Shown here: positions 12,401 to 24,400 of the stretch, in pieces
Layout of the letters: every line of letters starts with the position of its first letter
Numbering within the stretch: the first letter of the stretch is position 1
Assembly (NCBI GenBank): GCA_907163375.1
Contig: CAJQUW010007994.1
Coordinates: forward strand, 186,001-250,000
Length of the DNA stretch: 64,000 bases
Direction of reading: 5' to 3'
Source: Prostheceraeus crozeri
Lineage: Eukaryota > Platyhelminthes > Polycladida > Euryleptidae
Position numbers and translations under genes: made by a program
Notes under the pieces: model-generated
The model's input: only the letters and a program-made list of their open reading frames with translations
Told to the model about the DNA's origin: nothing
Databases searched by the model: none

Positions 12401-15400
12401 ACATGTTGGAAGAAGCCAAAGGGAAAATAAAGAAATCAGAGAGAAGGTCGAAGAAATGGTGCAACTAGTGGGAGAGGTCGTTGTTTTGTGCATGGCTGCA
12501 GACTTCAATGCACATATAGGACAACAACAACAGCAGGGGAGGAGGACTGTGTCGGCAAGTATGGTTTCGGAGAAAGAAACACAGATGGTAGAGAGTGGGT
12601 GCATGTCGCATCAAGGAATGGACTTGCCAACACACAAACCTATTTCCAGAAGAGATGCTCTCACGAAATAACTTTCAGTAACGATGGTAACAAGTCGGAG
12701 ATCGATTGGTTAGTAATGAGAAAATCACATTGGCGAAAAAAGACTGTGAAGTTATTGCGTGTGAGCATGTAACGACTCAGCACTAACCACTGGTGTTTGA
12801 GCTAAGGTTTAAGGAAAAGAAACATAAAACAAGAAAAATAACGCAAAAGTAATAAGGTGGCGGAAGTGCGATGAGCAGATTTTGGGGGAGTGCAGCAATG
12901 ACATAATCGAACGATAATATCAATAAAGAAATCAGTCAGATGGAGTTGAAGAAGAGTGGAACAGTTTTAAACGGGTTATTGTAGGAGCAGCAGAGAAGGC
13001 AGGCGGAAGGAGTTCGAGGAAGTGTGGAATCAGGATAGAGCAATAGTGTTGGTGGACCAAGGAGATGGAAGTGGCCATAAGGGCAAAGCGAATAGCTTGG
13101 AAGATGGTGGAAGAAGTAAAGAACAATGAAAGGGAGAAAGAACTATTCACGATGGAATATCGAGTGAAAAAGAATCAATCAAGCTAAAAGATAGTAGCGC
13201 GTGCAAAAGAGAAGCACAAAGAAAATTATACGAGTCTATAGAACATGATGCGGGAAAGAAACTGGTGCATCGACTTGCGAAGGCAAGGGACCGTGAAGCG
13301 AAAGGTGTAATTGGATCCAAGGGTATTCTGAATGAAAATGGTGTGGTGGTTATTGAAGATAATGAAGTCTTGAGGATATGGTAAACGTATTTCGCGGGTT
13401 TGCTGAATGTGAACGGGGAGATGCAGATTGATTAACCAAGTACCGTGCGGAAACCGGGTGGTAGAAGAGAAATTAAAGAAGTAGAAGTTCAGTATGAAAT
13501 CAAGAAGATGAAGACAGGATAAGCGGCAGGCAATGAAGAAATAAGTGGAGAATATCAGAGCAGCAGGTCCAACAGGCATCACATGGCTTACGCGAATCTT
13601 CAATGTCTTTTACGGAAAAGGTGTGATTCCTGATGAATGGAAGCTATCCCTAATCGTTCCTATATGGAAAGGGAAGGAAAGTATGCAGGATCCTGGAAAG
13701 TACAGAGGAATAACACTAATAATTCAAGTGCAGAAGATTTGGGAAAAATTCTTTGCAGCAGGCTTAAGGGACAGCTTGGTCATATATTTGGAGAGGTTTA
13801 TCAAGGATTCAAGGAAGGGAGAAGCACAACCGATGGCATGTTTGTAGTGAGACAGTTGATTGAAGAAGACATTGGAAAGGGACCGTAACATAACGATTCG
13901 GTTTGTGGATCTGGAGAAGGCATACGACACGGCACCCAGACGCTTGGTGGTGGCAACGCTGAGGTGGATGGAGGCTGACGAGTTGACGTGCGGGAGATCG
14001 AAGATATGTACAGGAATTATATACGAGAGCGGCGGTAGTGATCGGAGCGAAGCGCAGTGATGATTTTGAAGTGCACATGGGACTAAGACAGGGCAGTGCT
14101 TTGAGCCCATTTCTAGTCATAATGGTAATGGAACTAGTTAGCAGGAAAAGCAGTGAAAAGAAAACTATAAAGAAATTGTTGTATGTTGATGACCTGGCGG
14201 TAGTAGAGAAGGATGAATTTGAGTTAGAAGAGAGGCTAAAAGACTGAGATAGAAATTTTACGTGTCATGGTCTGAGAATTAGCTTGGTGAAGACGGAAGT
14301 GATGTGGATAGGCGGAGAGTGGAAAGACTTGGCTGTGGGTGTGAGAGAAGTGGAACTAAAGCAGGTAGATAAGTTTGTGTACCTTGGTGAAATGGTCTCT
14401 GAAGATGGTCGGGCGATGCAGAAGTAAGAAGAAGGATACAGCCCGGAGCTGGGGCATACAGGAAAATGGCAGGAGTGCTGGCGGACAGTAAAATTGGTCA
14501 GATGATACGAGAAAGGTTTTGGAAACACGTGTCTTGCCAGCATTGACATACAGACTAGAAACGATGGCACTAACCAAGCAGCAGCAAAAGATGCTACAGG
14601 TGTGTGAAAATAACTGGATAAGGCGCATCTGTGGTGCAAGGTTGGTGGAGAAACGAAGAATGGGGGAGCTGAGGGAGGAAGTAGGATTGAAGAAAACGAT
14701 GACACAGGAAGCGATGGAAAAGAGACTGAGGTGGGCAGGGTATGTGGTAAGGATGGAAGACGAAAGGGTAGTGAAACAAGTGGAAGAGATGGATGACACA
14801 ATGACAAGAAGAAGGGGACGGCCAAGGATTCGCTGGAAGGACTCTCAAAAGGGACCTGGAACTCACGGCAGAAGACTGGAGGATTTTGAAGGAGAAGGCG
14901 AAGGACAGAGTGAAATGGCGGCAAATCGTCAAGGACGCGTCAAAAGGGATGATGGAGAATACATGAAGTGACAACATTGACTACTGACTGCGCTCCTAAT
15001 TATGATTTGTTATTTTTTATGTGTATGACATTTCCCCCTACCCCTCTTCAAGGAAAATGGGGTTGTTGAAGTAAAATAAATAAAATAGATAATATTGATT
15101 TGGTAATCTAGTATCAAATCCGATTCTATGAATATAATTTGCTTTCTTCCCCACACCAATTTGCAATGAATAACACCTATCACTATACCACTGCAGTATT
15201 GAACATGTTAGCATTCTAGAATTATGTGGAAATACCGAGCATCATGAACACATTCAAAACCACTCATCTGACTGTCACTATGACCATGAAAATCAGCCCT
15301 AATGATTGCACAATCCCGATCTGGGATCTTCTCTCTCACGTGTGATCCCAAATCGCTTCCTTCAAATTGCAAACACAATATTCATACACCATTCATTTGT

Positions 15401-18400
15401 TCCATCAATGACGGCAACTTTGTCAATTACCCGGCAGCAAGAACAATGAACTCCAGCAGTGCCGTCTTCTGTCACTTTTCAGAGAAATTTCTAGCGACTC
15501 TGCAAATGACCCAACAATTTCGATCCGCCTTTCAATTTTTTGAATAGATATTGCAACGAGATATTTCAATCCCAACTGTCCAAATTTTTATCCATATGTA
15601 GCCTACTGTATGTAGAGAGAACTAATTGCGCAAAAATTAGGCAAAGCCAAGTGTCAGCAACAGATGATAGACAACTAATTCTACGAAGTAAGTTAATGTA
15701 ATTGAGTTCGAATAGCAGTGCACATTTAAATAGCTTAAGTTACAAACATGAACTTTGAATTATAGGAGAGGCGCATAATGTAAAAATAAGATAGCCTACT
15801 TTTAGAAACAATATCGACCAATTCCTGGCGCAAGGGAAAATATGTGTGCGGAACATGTGCATGCGCTGAGTTAATTATTTTTGAAACATTTACCGCGCTC
15901 AAATATTATGATAAACTGGAAACTCCTCACAGCAATATGCGCTTAAGCAAACGACGTAAAAGTCATTTTCTGTAGCGTACTTCGTCTACATATAATGCAA
16001 CGATGAAACGTTGAATAGCAATATCCGATTAAAACTGACTTAACAATGAACAAAAGTAAACGTTTTGATGTCTATATTGATCGATGCATTTGAAGACATA
16101 ATACGTCAGCGGATTAATTATTCCAAAATCAAATCTCTCTTAGAAGTTTATTGTCTAATATTTTTAGGAAATTCATAGATGTCTGAAAAAAGAAATTAAA
16201 TATGAGATGTACTTTAATCAAATTATATCACAGAACTTAGTCTTGCAATATGGTTTATTAAGCACAATAAGATCAGGAGAATATTTTTCACAATCCCATG
16301 ATTAGGTATTTCAAGTGGGCATACTGAGCAAGAAAGCTCCGAAGACAAATAAGGTGATTGCGAAAAAAAGCCTTGGCTAATTTAAATAATTAAAAAGCAA
16401 AGGAATGCCAAGTTAACTTATATTAGTTTTGCAGCAAATCATTTCCAGGAATTTATTTGTTTTACAACTAATATTAGCTTACTTGGGAAAGTTGGCATAC
16501 CTTTACTTTATAATCACTAGTAAAGGTGTTTTGGTGAAAAAATCGAAGATATATTATTCTTCATGAGATATGCACATAACTATCATACAAAAGTAAGAGG
16601 AGTACGGGGCTGATGTAGATGCAATCGTTAACTTGCTGATCAGCTACTATTTTCTGAAATTTGAAAATTTGACTTCCACCACATCATAATGGAAATTTGA
16701 TTTCTAAGTCTTACTAATAGTAATTCTTCGACCTTCAGTTCGGATCCTAGTTGTTGTTAAGATTGTCCCTAGATCAATTCAATTTTGTAATCACCTTTTT
16801 AGAAGGACGATTGTAAAATTAATGCGCTCGTATATTAGTTTATTCATATTACAATATACGTGGTACGTCCAATAAGTTTCCGGGAAAATGTAGAAAAAAT
16901 GTATATATTTCAATTCTGTCATAGTGGATAAGTATTTTGATATACAAGTTAGGATTATCTGCGAAATTACCTAAGTTTTGATTTAATGATAATCTACTGA
17001 CCCTAATTGAGAAAATAATCGAAATTTCGCTAATTTCGATGAATTTCAACTGGTGGTTCAGTATTATCAAGTGGATGACAAGGCTTTTTATTGATTCTGC
17101 TGCTAGACAGATCAGAAATTATGTACCTAAAAAACAACGAAATATTAGTCTGATCAGTAAACTTTTCAGTTTTCTAATTATAATATAAGCTTGATTTCAT
17201 ATGGTCTCCGTGGCACAAATCTAGCCTTTGTGACATGAAGCTTTGTTGGTCATACGTTCGAGCCCCGAGACCGCCATTGAAAGTCCACAGGATGGGCATC
17301 CATACTAAAAAAGATCAGTGAAAGTCTGTGTCTAAGTCCCAAGTGTGTCGTTAAAGCTTAAATGATGTATACACAGCTCATGTACATGCTCGTGGAAAAG
17401 GCCTTGTGCTTTTACGATCATTTTCTATTCAAACAATTTGCTGTATTTTGATCAAACAGCTGTGTAAGACCGCAGCTTAGGCAATTCGATGTTAATCCAG
17501 TGATGAAATCAATCATCTGGTTTGCAAGTGAGTTCATAGATGATGCAGTCGTAGATAAGGAAGGTCCTCTTGAGAAGTTATCTTTTTACATTTTCTTATT
17601 ACTTACTTCATACTTAAGTAGGACCTATGTACATACACGCACGAATACTTGAAATACAGCAAGCAAAGCGAAAATATGCTCCTCCTGTAATATTTAAGAA
17701 TCAAAGGCCTGATTACAGATGACAAGATTTCATTTTTCCGCTTTTTCATCTCTTGCACTGATTTGATAAACATAGTAGCTCCAAGGCCTCAGTCGTTCAG
17801 AAGCACTGTTGTTGAAAACCGATGTCCTCAGGACCTGCCCCGTAAATGATGAAATATCAGCGACCGAAATCTCTAATCAGTTTCATTAACGTGGAGCATG
17901 GCCTACGGCTTATTCTTGCACTCAATGATAAAATATGATTGTGTTGAGGTTGGAATTTACTCTCGCAAACACTGCTCTAATCCTGGTTATTTTTAGGTTT
18001 CACCTGCGGGATCAGAAACAAGGAAATGATGTTTCCTTTTAAGTTCCGCTTTGACTTAAAACAAATGAAAAATAGTTCTCATACGCAATTTTATCTCTAT
18101 AAAGTGGTAAAATGTCCCACTTCAAGAAACGGATTCAAACTGCCACAGAATAGAAGAAGCGCATAGGTATTTATCAATATCTGCGAACCAAAAGATTCGT
18201 TAGTCAGATGACCTACAAATGTCAAGCAATCACTCGAGAGTTGCTAACCAATCATCTTCCTTGTCTAACCCGCTCTCGCAGGTCTAATTTCTGGTGCTCG
18301 ATACTGTCTAATTCATGCGTAAGATTTGATCCAAATTCACACTGAAGAATTTTCCGCAAGTTATTACTATGGCGCTTGTTACAACAGCAGTCAAGATAGG

Positions 18401-21400
18401 ACAAAACTTTACAACAAAAGTCAAAATAGGATAGATAATGAAGCTGAGGGAGATCGGAGAGAGAACATGGCGGTCCCTCGACACAGCATGTCATGACATA
18501 TTGGACGGTCTGAACCTGGCCTCATGCATGTTAATCGCACACCTGTAGGCCACAACTCCAGTAGGCAGTCGGTTGAGTTGAACCATCCCTTTGCGGGAGG
18601 TGGTGGTCTGCGGGTTTGGAGCTCCATGAAGTCATGAGCGGCTGTCGGACACATTGAGACGCTGTAGGTCGTATGTTACCCAAGCTCTACATCAGCACGT
18701 AGCATTCCGCAAGTTAATACCGAAGTAAACTGTTGGGTTTACTGATGAATGATAATTCATAGCGACCTAGATTCTGTCGGACCAGGACCACGTAGGATTA
18801 AGCCATCGAGTTTTGGTCACGACGGATTTGACCGAAGACTTAATCGGCTTAAGTATTCGAAGCGCAGAGAGACGAGATAGTGCACAACTAAAAGTGACCG
18901 AGAAGAGTGATTAATCTTCTGATGCCGTGTTCAACAATCTATTTAATAACTGGTTATATTTCCTGACGCAAAATTGTGATAACAACAACAGAACCCGCAT
19001 CATTATGAAAATTTTTGTTAATAATGACAAACTCCAGATTCGCGCCTAGACCTAAAAATTCGAGCATTCGCGAATAACATGCTCGTTTTTGCGCCAAGTG
19101 TGAATTCGCGCCATAATCGGACACAGTGCTTCCTTTTCATTCATTCAGTTTCTCTGGGAAGATGTAATGTAGTTCTGTCTAAAGAACGACTGCAATGTAG
19201 ATCGCCTCATCCGAAATGACAATACAATGGTGAGGTGGATCTCTTCGAAGCGACTTGCCGACCGCGTTCCTATGGACGATCTGCGCATGAGGCTCGGCAT
19301 TCTTAAGGTTGAAGAAGTAATACGCACAAGAAGACTTCGCTGGTATGGTCACGTGCAGCGAATGAATGAGACTCGTGGCCAAAGAGGATCTTGTCCTTTG
19401 AAGTTCCTGGACAGAACCGACGAGGTCGCCCAAGAAGAGATGGCTTGATAACATCAAGGGAGATGTGCGAAAGCTCAATCTTCATAACATCAGTCCACAA
19501 GACCGAACAGCGTGGAGAAATGCCATCAAGGTGGACCAGCATTCGACGGCGTCCAACCATCGCAAAACGGTGAAAAAAAGACTTTAAACGTGGAGTGAGT
19601 GAGTGAGTAAGACACAGATATCGATAGGTAGTGTGAATCACAAGTGTTCAATTTATCGGGAAGAAAAAAATGCCTGAGAAAATAAGTCATACTGATAAGT
19701 AAGGAACATGATTTGACAATGCGCATTATACTGACTTGATCACTTTTGAAACAACTATGAAAATGTACAAATTGCATCGCATATTTTTCATCAAGCTACA
19801 CATTAACTTTGTAGATTAACTTATATTCATGCAACACTCAGGGGTTTCAGCTACTATATTACAAAATTGGCTAGTAATGAAGTCAGTAAAAAAATCACCT
19901 GCAAAGTCTTCTCATCGGTAGATACTGAAATGCTCAATGGATCTTTTGTGTCAGCGATTTGCTTCGTTCTATGGTCTGTGGACGCCGAGAAGTTAATTGG
20001 ATCTTTCGGATCAACGATAATTGGTGGCAGTGGCATAGATTTTCGATCTTGAGCTTCATCCGGTCTGATAATCATTGGAGCTTTTCTCATTGATCCTGGC
20101 AATTCCTGGAACAAAGTTTGAACGAATTGAATAATGTCACAACAATGTCACTGATAAAATGTTGCCGACACTTCAATATTTAACCAACATTAAACCTTAC
20201 AAATTGGAGGTACAATTCCGTGATTCGGGTCAAATAATACATAATATCAGATTTGGATATCAATTATGCTTACAACCATTCGGTAGATTTCCTAATATTA
20301 GATAGAAGTCAAATCATTCTAAAAAAATCGATTTAACATAAGCATCTAAGTAACTAGCGCGATATTGCTAGTTAATCAGTCTTAAGTTAGCCTTTATAAT
20401 GAATACTCCAACGAAATATTCATAACACAGTCACTTGAGAATATTTGCTGAAAGGAGGACACTTGTATGATATTTCATTTTTTAGTTCCTTCGATGGAGA
20501 GACGTTGCCGATATCAGATAAGGAGACAAACAACGATCATGTAAAGGCAAAAAGTGTATTCCTAGTTTGATGATACGATCTTTGTTTGAGATAATTGAGT
20601 ACTTTCAGATTCAATGGAGAAAAATAATGATATTGTTAAACCCAAAATCTATTTTCAGCCTTGTCTAGCGCTGTGAAGTGTACAGTTAATTCTTTTCCAC
20701 TCGACGCTTATTTCCGAAGAATGATTTAATACCTTCTGTAATACCTGCTGTATATCTTCTCCTTTACAAACAAATAGTTGCGTGGTTGTATAGAACCTCA
20801 AGTTTATATGTTTGTTATCGCAAATGATAACAAATGAATCAGTGAACACAATCAAATTTATATAAGAGATTCAACATTATGCTTACAATGAGCTGAAGCG
20901 AAAATTGAACGAAAACCGAAAACAGCATGACAAAACTAACATTTTTATAAAAGAAACAACTGTATGAACAATTAACATAAATCTCATACTCTGTCGTCAT
21001 ATATGCCACCCAACATTTGACTCAGTATCTGTAAAAGAGCGAAGTAGTCAGATTCGAATCGAAAGCTGTTTTCTATTAAAGTTTGAAGAAATTATCAGTC
21101 TAAAAAGCAATTTTGATTGACTAATCAAATACAGCTTTATCTAAATGACAATGGCGAAGTTAGCTTAAGAAACGAAGGTACTGCAATCACATGCAACGCA
21201 AAAAATCATTTCTACATTTTACAATCATAATGTCTGCAGTCAACGTTTATCCACAAAAGCCGCGGATTGAGCTAGTGGAAGATATTAAAATGAGAATACT
21301 ACGGCATCAATCCGCATTAACTGACATGTTAATTCGCTTGGTTATCACACATTTGAAGCACTAAAACTAAATCCAAACAAGCAGCCGCTACCAAATAAGC

Positions 21401-24400
21401 CGGTGTTAATTTTATAATTAATTACAATTATTATAATAATGTATAATGTGGTAATTATAATTATACTGTGATGCTAATTACAACCTATTTTTTATTACAG
21501 CTATGCCAAATAATGTCTGGCTGTCGTCATGAAATACATCATCATTGCTTGACGGCTGCTTTATAGTTTGTTGGTTAATTATTAATGAGACCATTATTAA
21601 TGATGGTCTCGGCAGTCAAAATGTAACCTTACTATTTCATGCGGTATCAAGTGCATCAGAAAATGAGCCTTTTGTGAAAGTTTGAAGAGTTGCCTGGGTA
21701 AGACTCATGTGGAGAATTTAGAATAATACATTTCGTCTTATATCTTGCAATCATGTTGATTTCCATTTTACCATACAGTTTGAACTATAAATTAGTATTA
21801 GAATTATTAATTGAACAAATCGTTTCATTACTTACAACTAAAGACTGCTACATGACATGCCTTCTTCTTTTAGCAGAATGACTGGGCGAATTCTGTGATC
21901 ATGCAACATCTACAACCCATCCAATACTGGCATTGATTCACACCCAACACCATTGAAATCATCAAGATCGCACCTAATCGCTATGAGCAGTAAGGAAATC
22001 ACCTATTGTGCTAGGATAATGTCAGTTTTCAAAATTTGATTCCAAATAAACTGCCATGTCTGAGTATTTGACAGATAGCGTCTGCGGATAAATTAGGCAG
22101 TCATGAAATTATCTAATCGGAATTTGTGGTTATTTTACTGTGAACTTCATTATCTAAAAATTCATTGGAGACTTCAAGCGAATTCTTGACTAAGTAGGCA
22201 CGTATTTGCACATTTCAAATTATGAACACAAAAAAGAATGCATGCACTTACAAAATTCATAAAAAGTTGCATTTGGATGTAGACTATGTATATTAGCTTA
22301 TAAATACTCATGTGCCTTAATTCTAAACAGTAAAACATCTTCAGCGAATCTTGAAATATGATAATTGATTATTCAAGCACAATTTATAACTATTTAAATG
22401 GCTACTGACATTAAATCGGACGGGCTGGGTCTAGGTAAAAAATGAAAGACTACACCGGGCCCGTTTAGAAAAATCCGGCCAAGTTCCCACATTGGTCGCT
22501 AGCACCGATTGAATGGTTACGCAACATTTGGATGTAGCTCAACTTGATGACTTAAAGCCAACATTCTGAATTTAAGTGAGGTGCAGGACGCTTTGAACGT
22601 CGACATCTTGAACGCAGATTGCGGCTACGAGTCTTAAATAGTCTGTAAACAACTGTTCCGAAAATTCTTCTGTAGCATTGATCTTCCGGTTTCTACAAAA
22701 ACCCCAGATTTAAAGCAGGAGCACAAAAAACGGAAGTTTTTGGTTTTTAATCAGAAGTATCCCCTACGCATAGAATGCATACATTAATTTCCCTTTATAG
22801 ACCCTCCTTAAAATTGGGTTGTATTCACTTCAAACCAGTGACTCAGGTCATCGTACTATTAACTTGACATGTCGTATTTCTTTCTGATTTGCTGATGGCT
22901 GACGTGAATACTACTGTGAAAGCACAGTACCAGGACTACAATAACAAAATCCAGTAAAATTTTGAAATGTGCAGGAGTAGCAATAATTTTAGAATGCAAA
23001 GGATTTATAGGATAAAAAGGTAAAAAGGAGAAATAAAGGACAATTTTCCAAAAAGCGGAAAGTGGAAACATAGGAACTGTGGGTACCATGGTATCCATGA
23101 AGACATTCACCTCAATATTCATCATAGTGCCCACAGTTTATCGGTGTCGAATCTTCAAATGTTTCAACGAATTGCAGATTTTCTAATATTTTCCAGTTCC
23201 TTCGACGAATTCCAGGTTTTTCAGGGGCGCTGGTGCACTAGCTTCATCTTTCCGAGAATTTGAGAAATCTCATAATTGATCGTCTCACCACAATAGTCAC
23301 GAAACCGAATAGAGGTCACTACCGGTAACATTTCAAAAGCTACTGTGGCATATGGAAATTAACAGCTCAACAAAGTTGCATTTGTGACTAAATTTTCTTT
23401 GAAATAGCTCTTACATTAAAAAAACATGCGGCTTATTCTGAAGATCGACAAGATGTATTAACGAATTGATCGTGTGCAAGAAAAACTCTGATCCTGTGCA
23501 GAAAAACAAAATCAATCATAAGCATTAGATGTACAGGGTGGCGCACGTAAACCGCCAGATTTTAAACTTTTATTACTCCTCAAATATTCATCCGATCGTC
23601 ATGAAATTTCTAGTCATACTAGTTTGGAGTATAGGATTTATGATGATTATACCTGTTGTACTGAGAATTGTCAGAAAATTCTGATTCTATTGACCGAATG
23701 AAATGTAGTAAAATTGACATACAAACAATGCATCTTAACATGTAAAATTTAATGATAAACTTTTCCCTTTATTTCCCCACGTCTTTATCAATAATGACCA
23801 AAACGAATTAAGGTAAATGTCATAGAAAACATTTATTAAATGAAAAACATAAGAAAAAAGTGTTAGTAGTCATCGAACTTCAACGTGTCCTCCTCCATTC
23901 TCGAGGACGGATTCGAATCGCTTTTGGTAGGCCAGAGCAGTTTCTCGACACATCTCAGTTGTCACTTCTTGAAATGCTTGTATGATGCGGTCCTTCAGGT
24001 CTTGCATGGATGTTGGCCGTGTATGGTAAACCTTGGACTTGACAAAACCCCACAAGAAGAAATAGCAAAGCGTCAGATCAGGTGAACGCGGTGGCCAGGG
24101 CATGTTAGGAGATCCACGTCCCATCCATCTGTTGAGGCATCTTCTTGTTAAACCACTCACGCACAGGAAGTCCCCAGTGTGGAGGTGCACCATTCTGCAT
24201 GAATATGATGCTCCTGCCTCTTCTGTCCGACTGCACCGCTGGCCAAAATTCCTCCTATAGCATCTTGAGATACCGATCCTTGTTGACGGAGGTGTCGAAG
24301 AGGAACGGTCCGTAGATACCTGATTGGCTGATTGCCGCCCAGACGGTGGTGCGTGGCGAGTGCATAGACTCTTGCTTGATCCAGTGAGGGTTCTGGTTGA

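Noticed and set aside
14265-14977. Long minus-strand frames (up to 219 codons) rich in Pro, Ser and Phe
   Set aside because: They are antisense shadows of the LINE C-terminal domain on the plus strand.
17203-17270. A possible true tRNA gene
   Set aside because: It has A- and B-box-like motifs but no complete cloverleaf that I can fold, and two diverged dispersed copies show it is a SINE.
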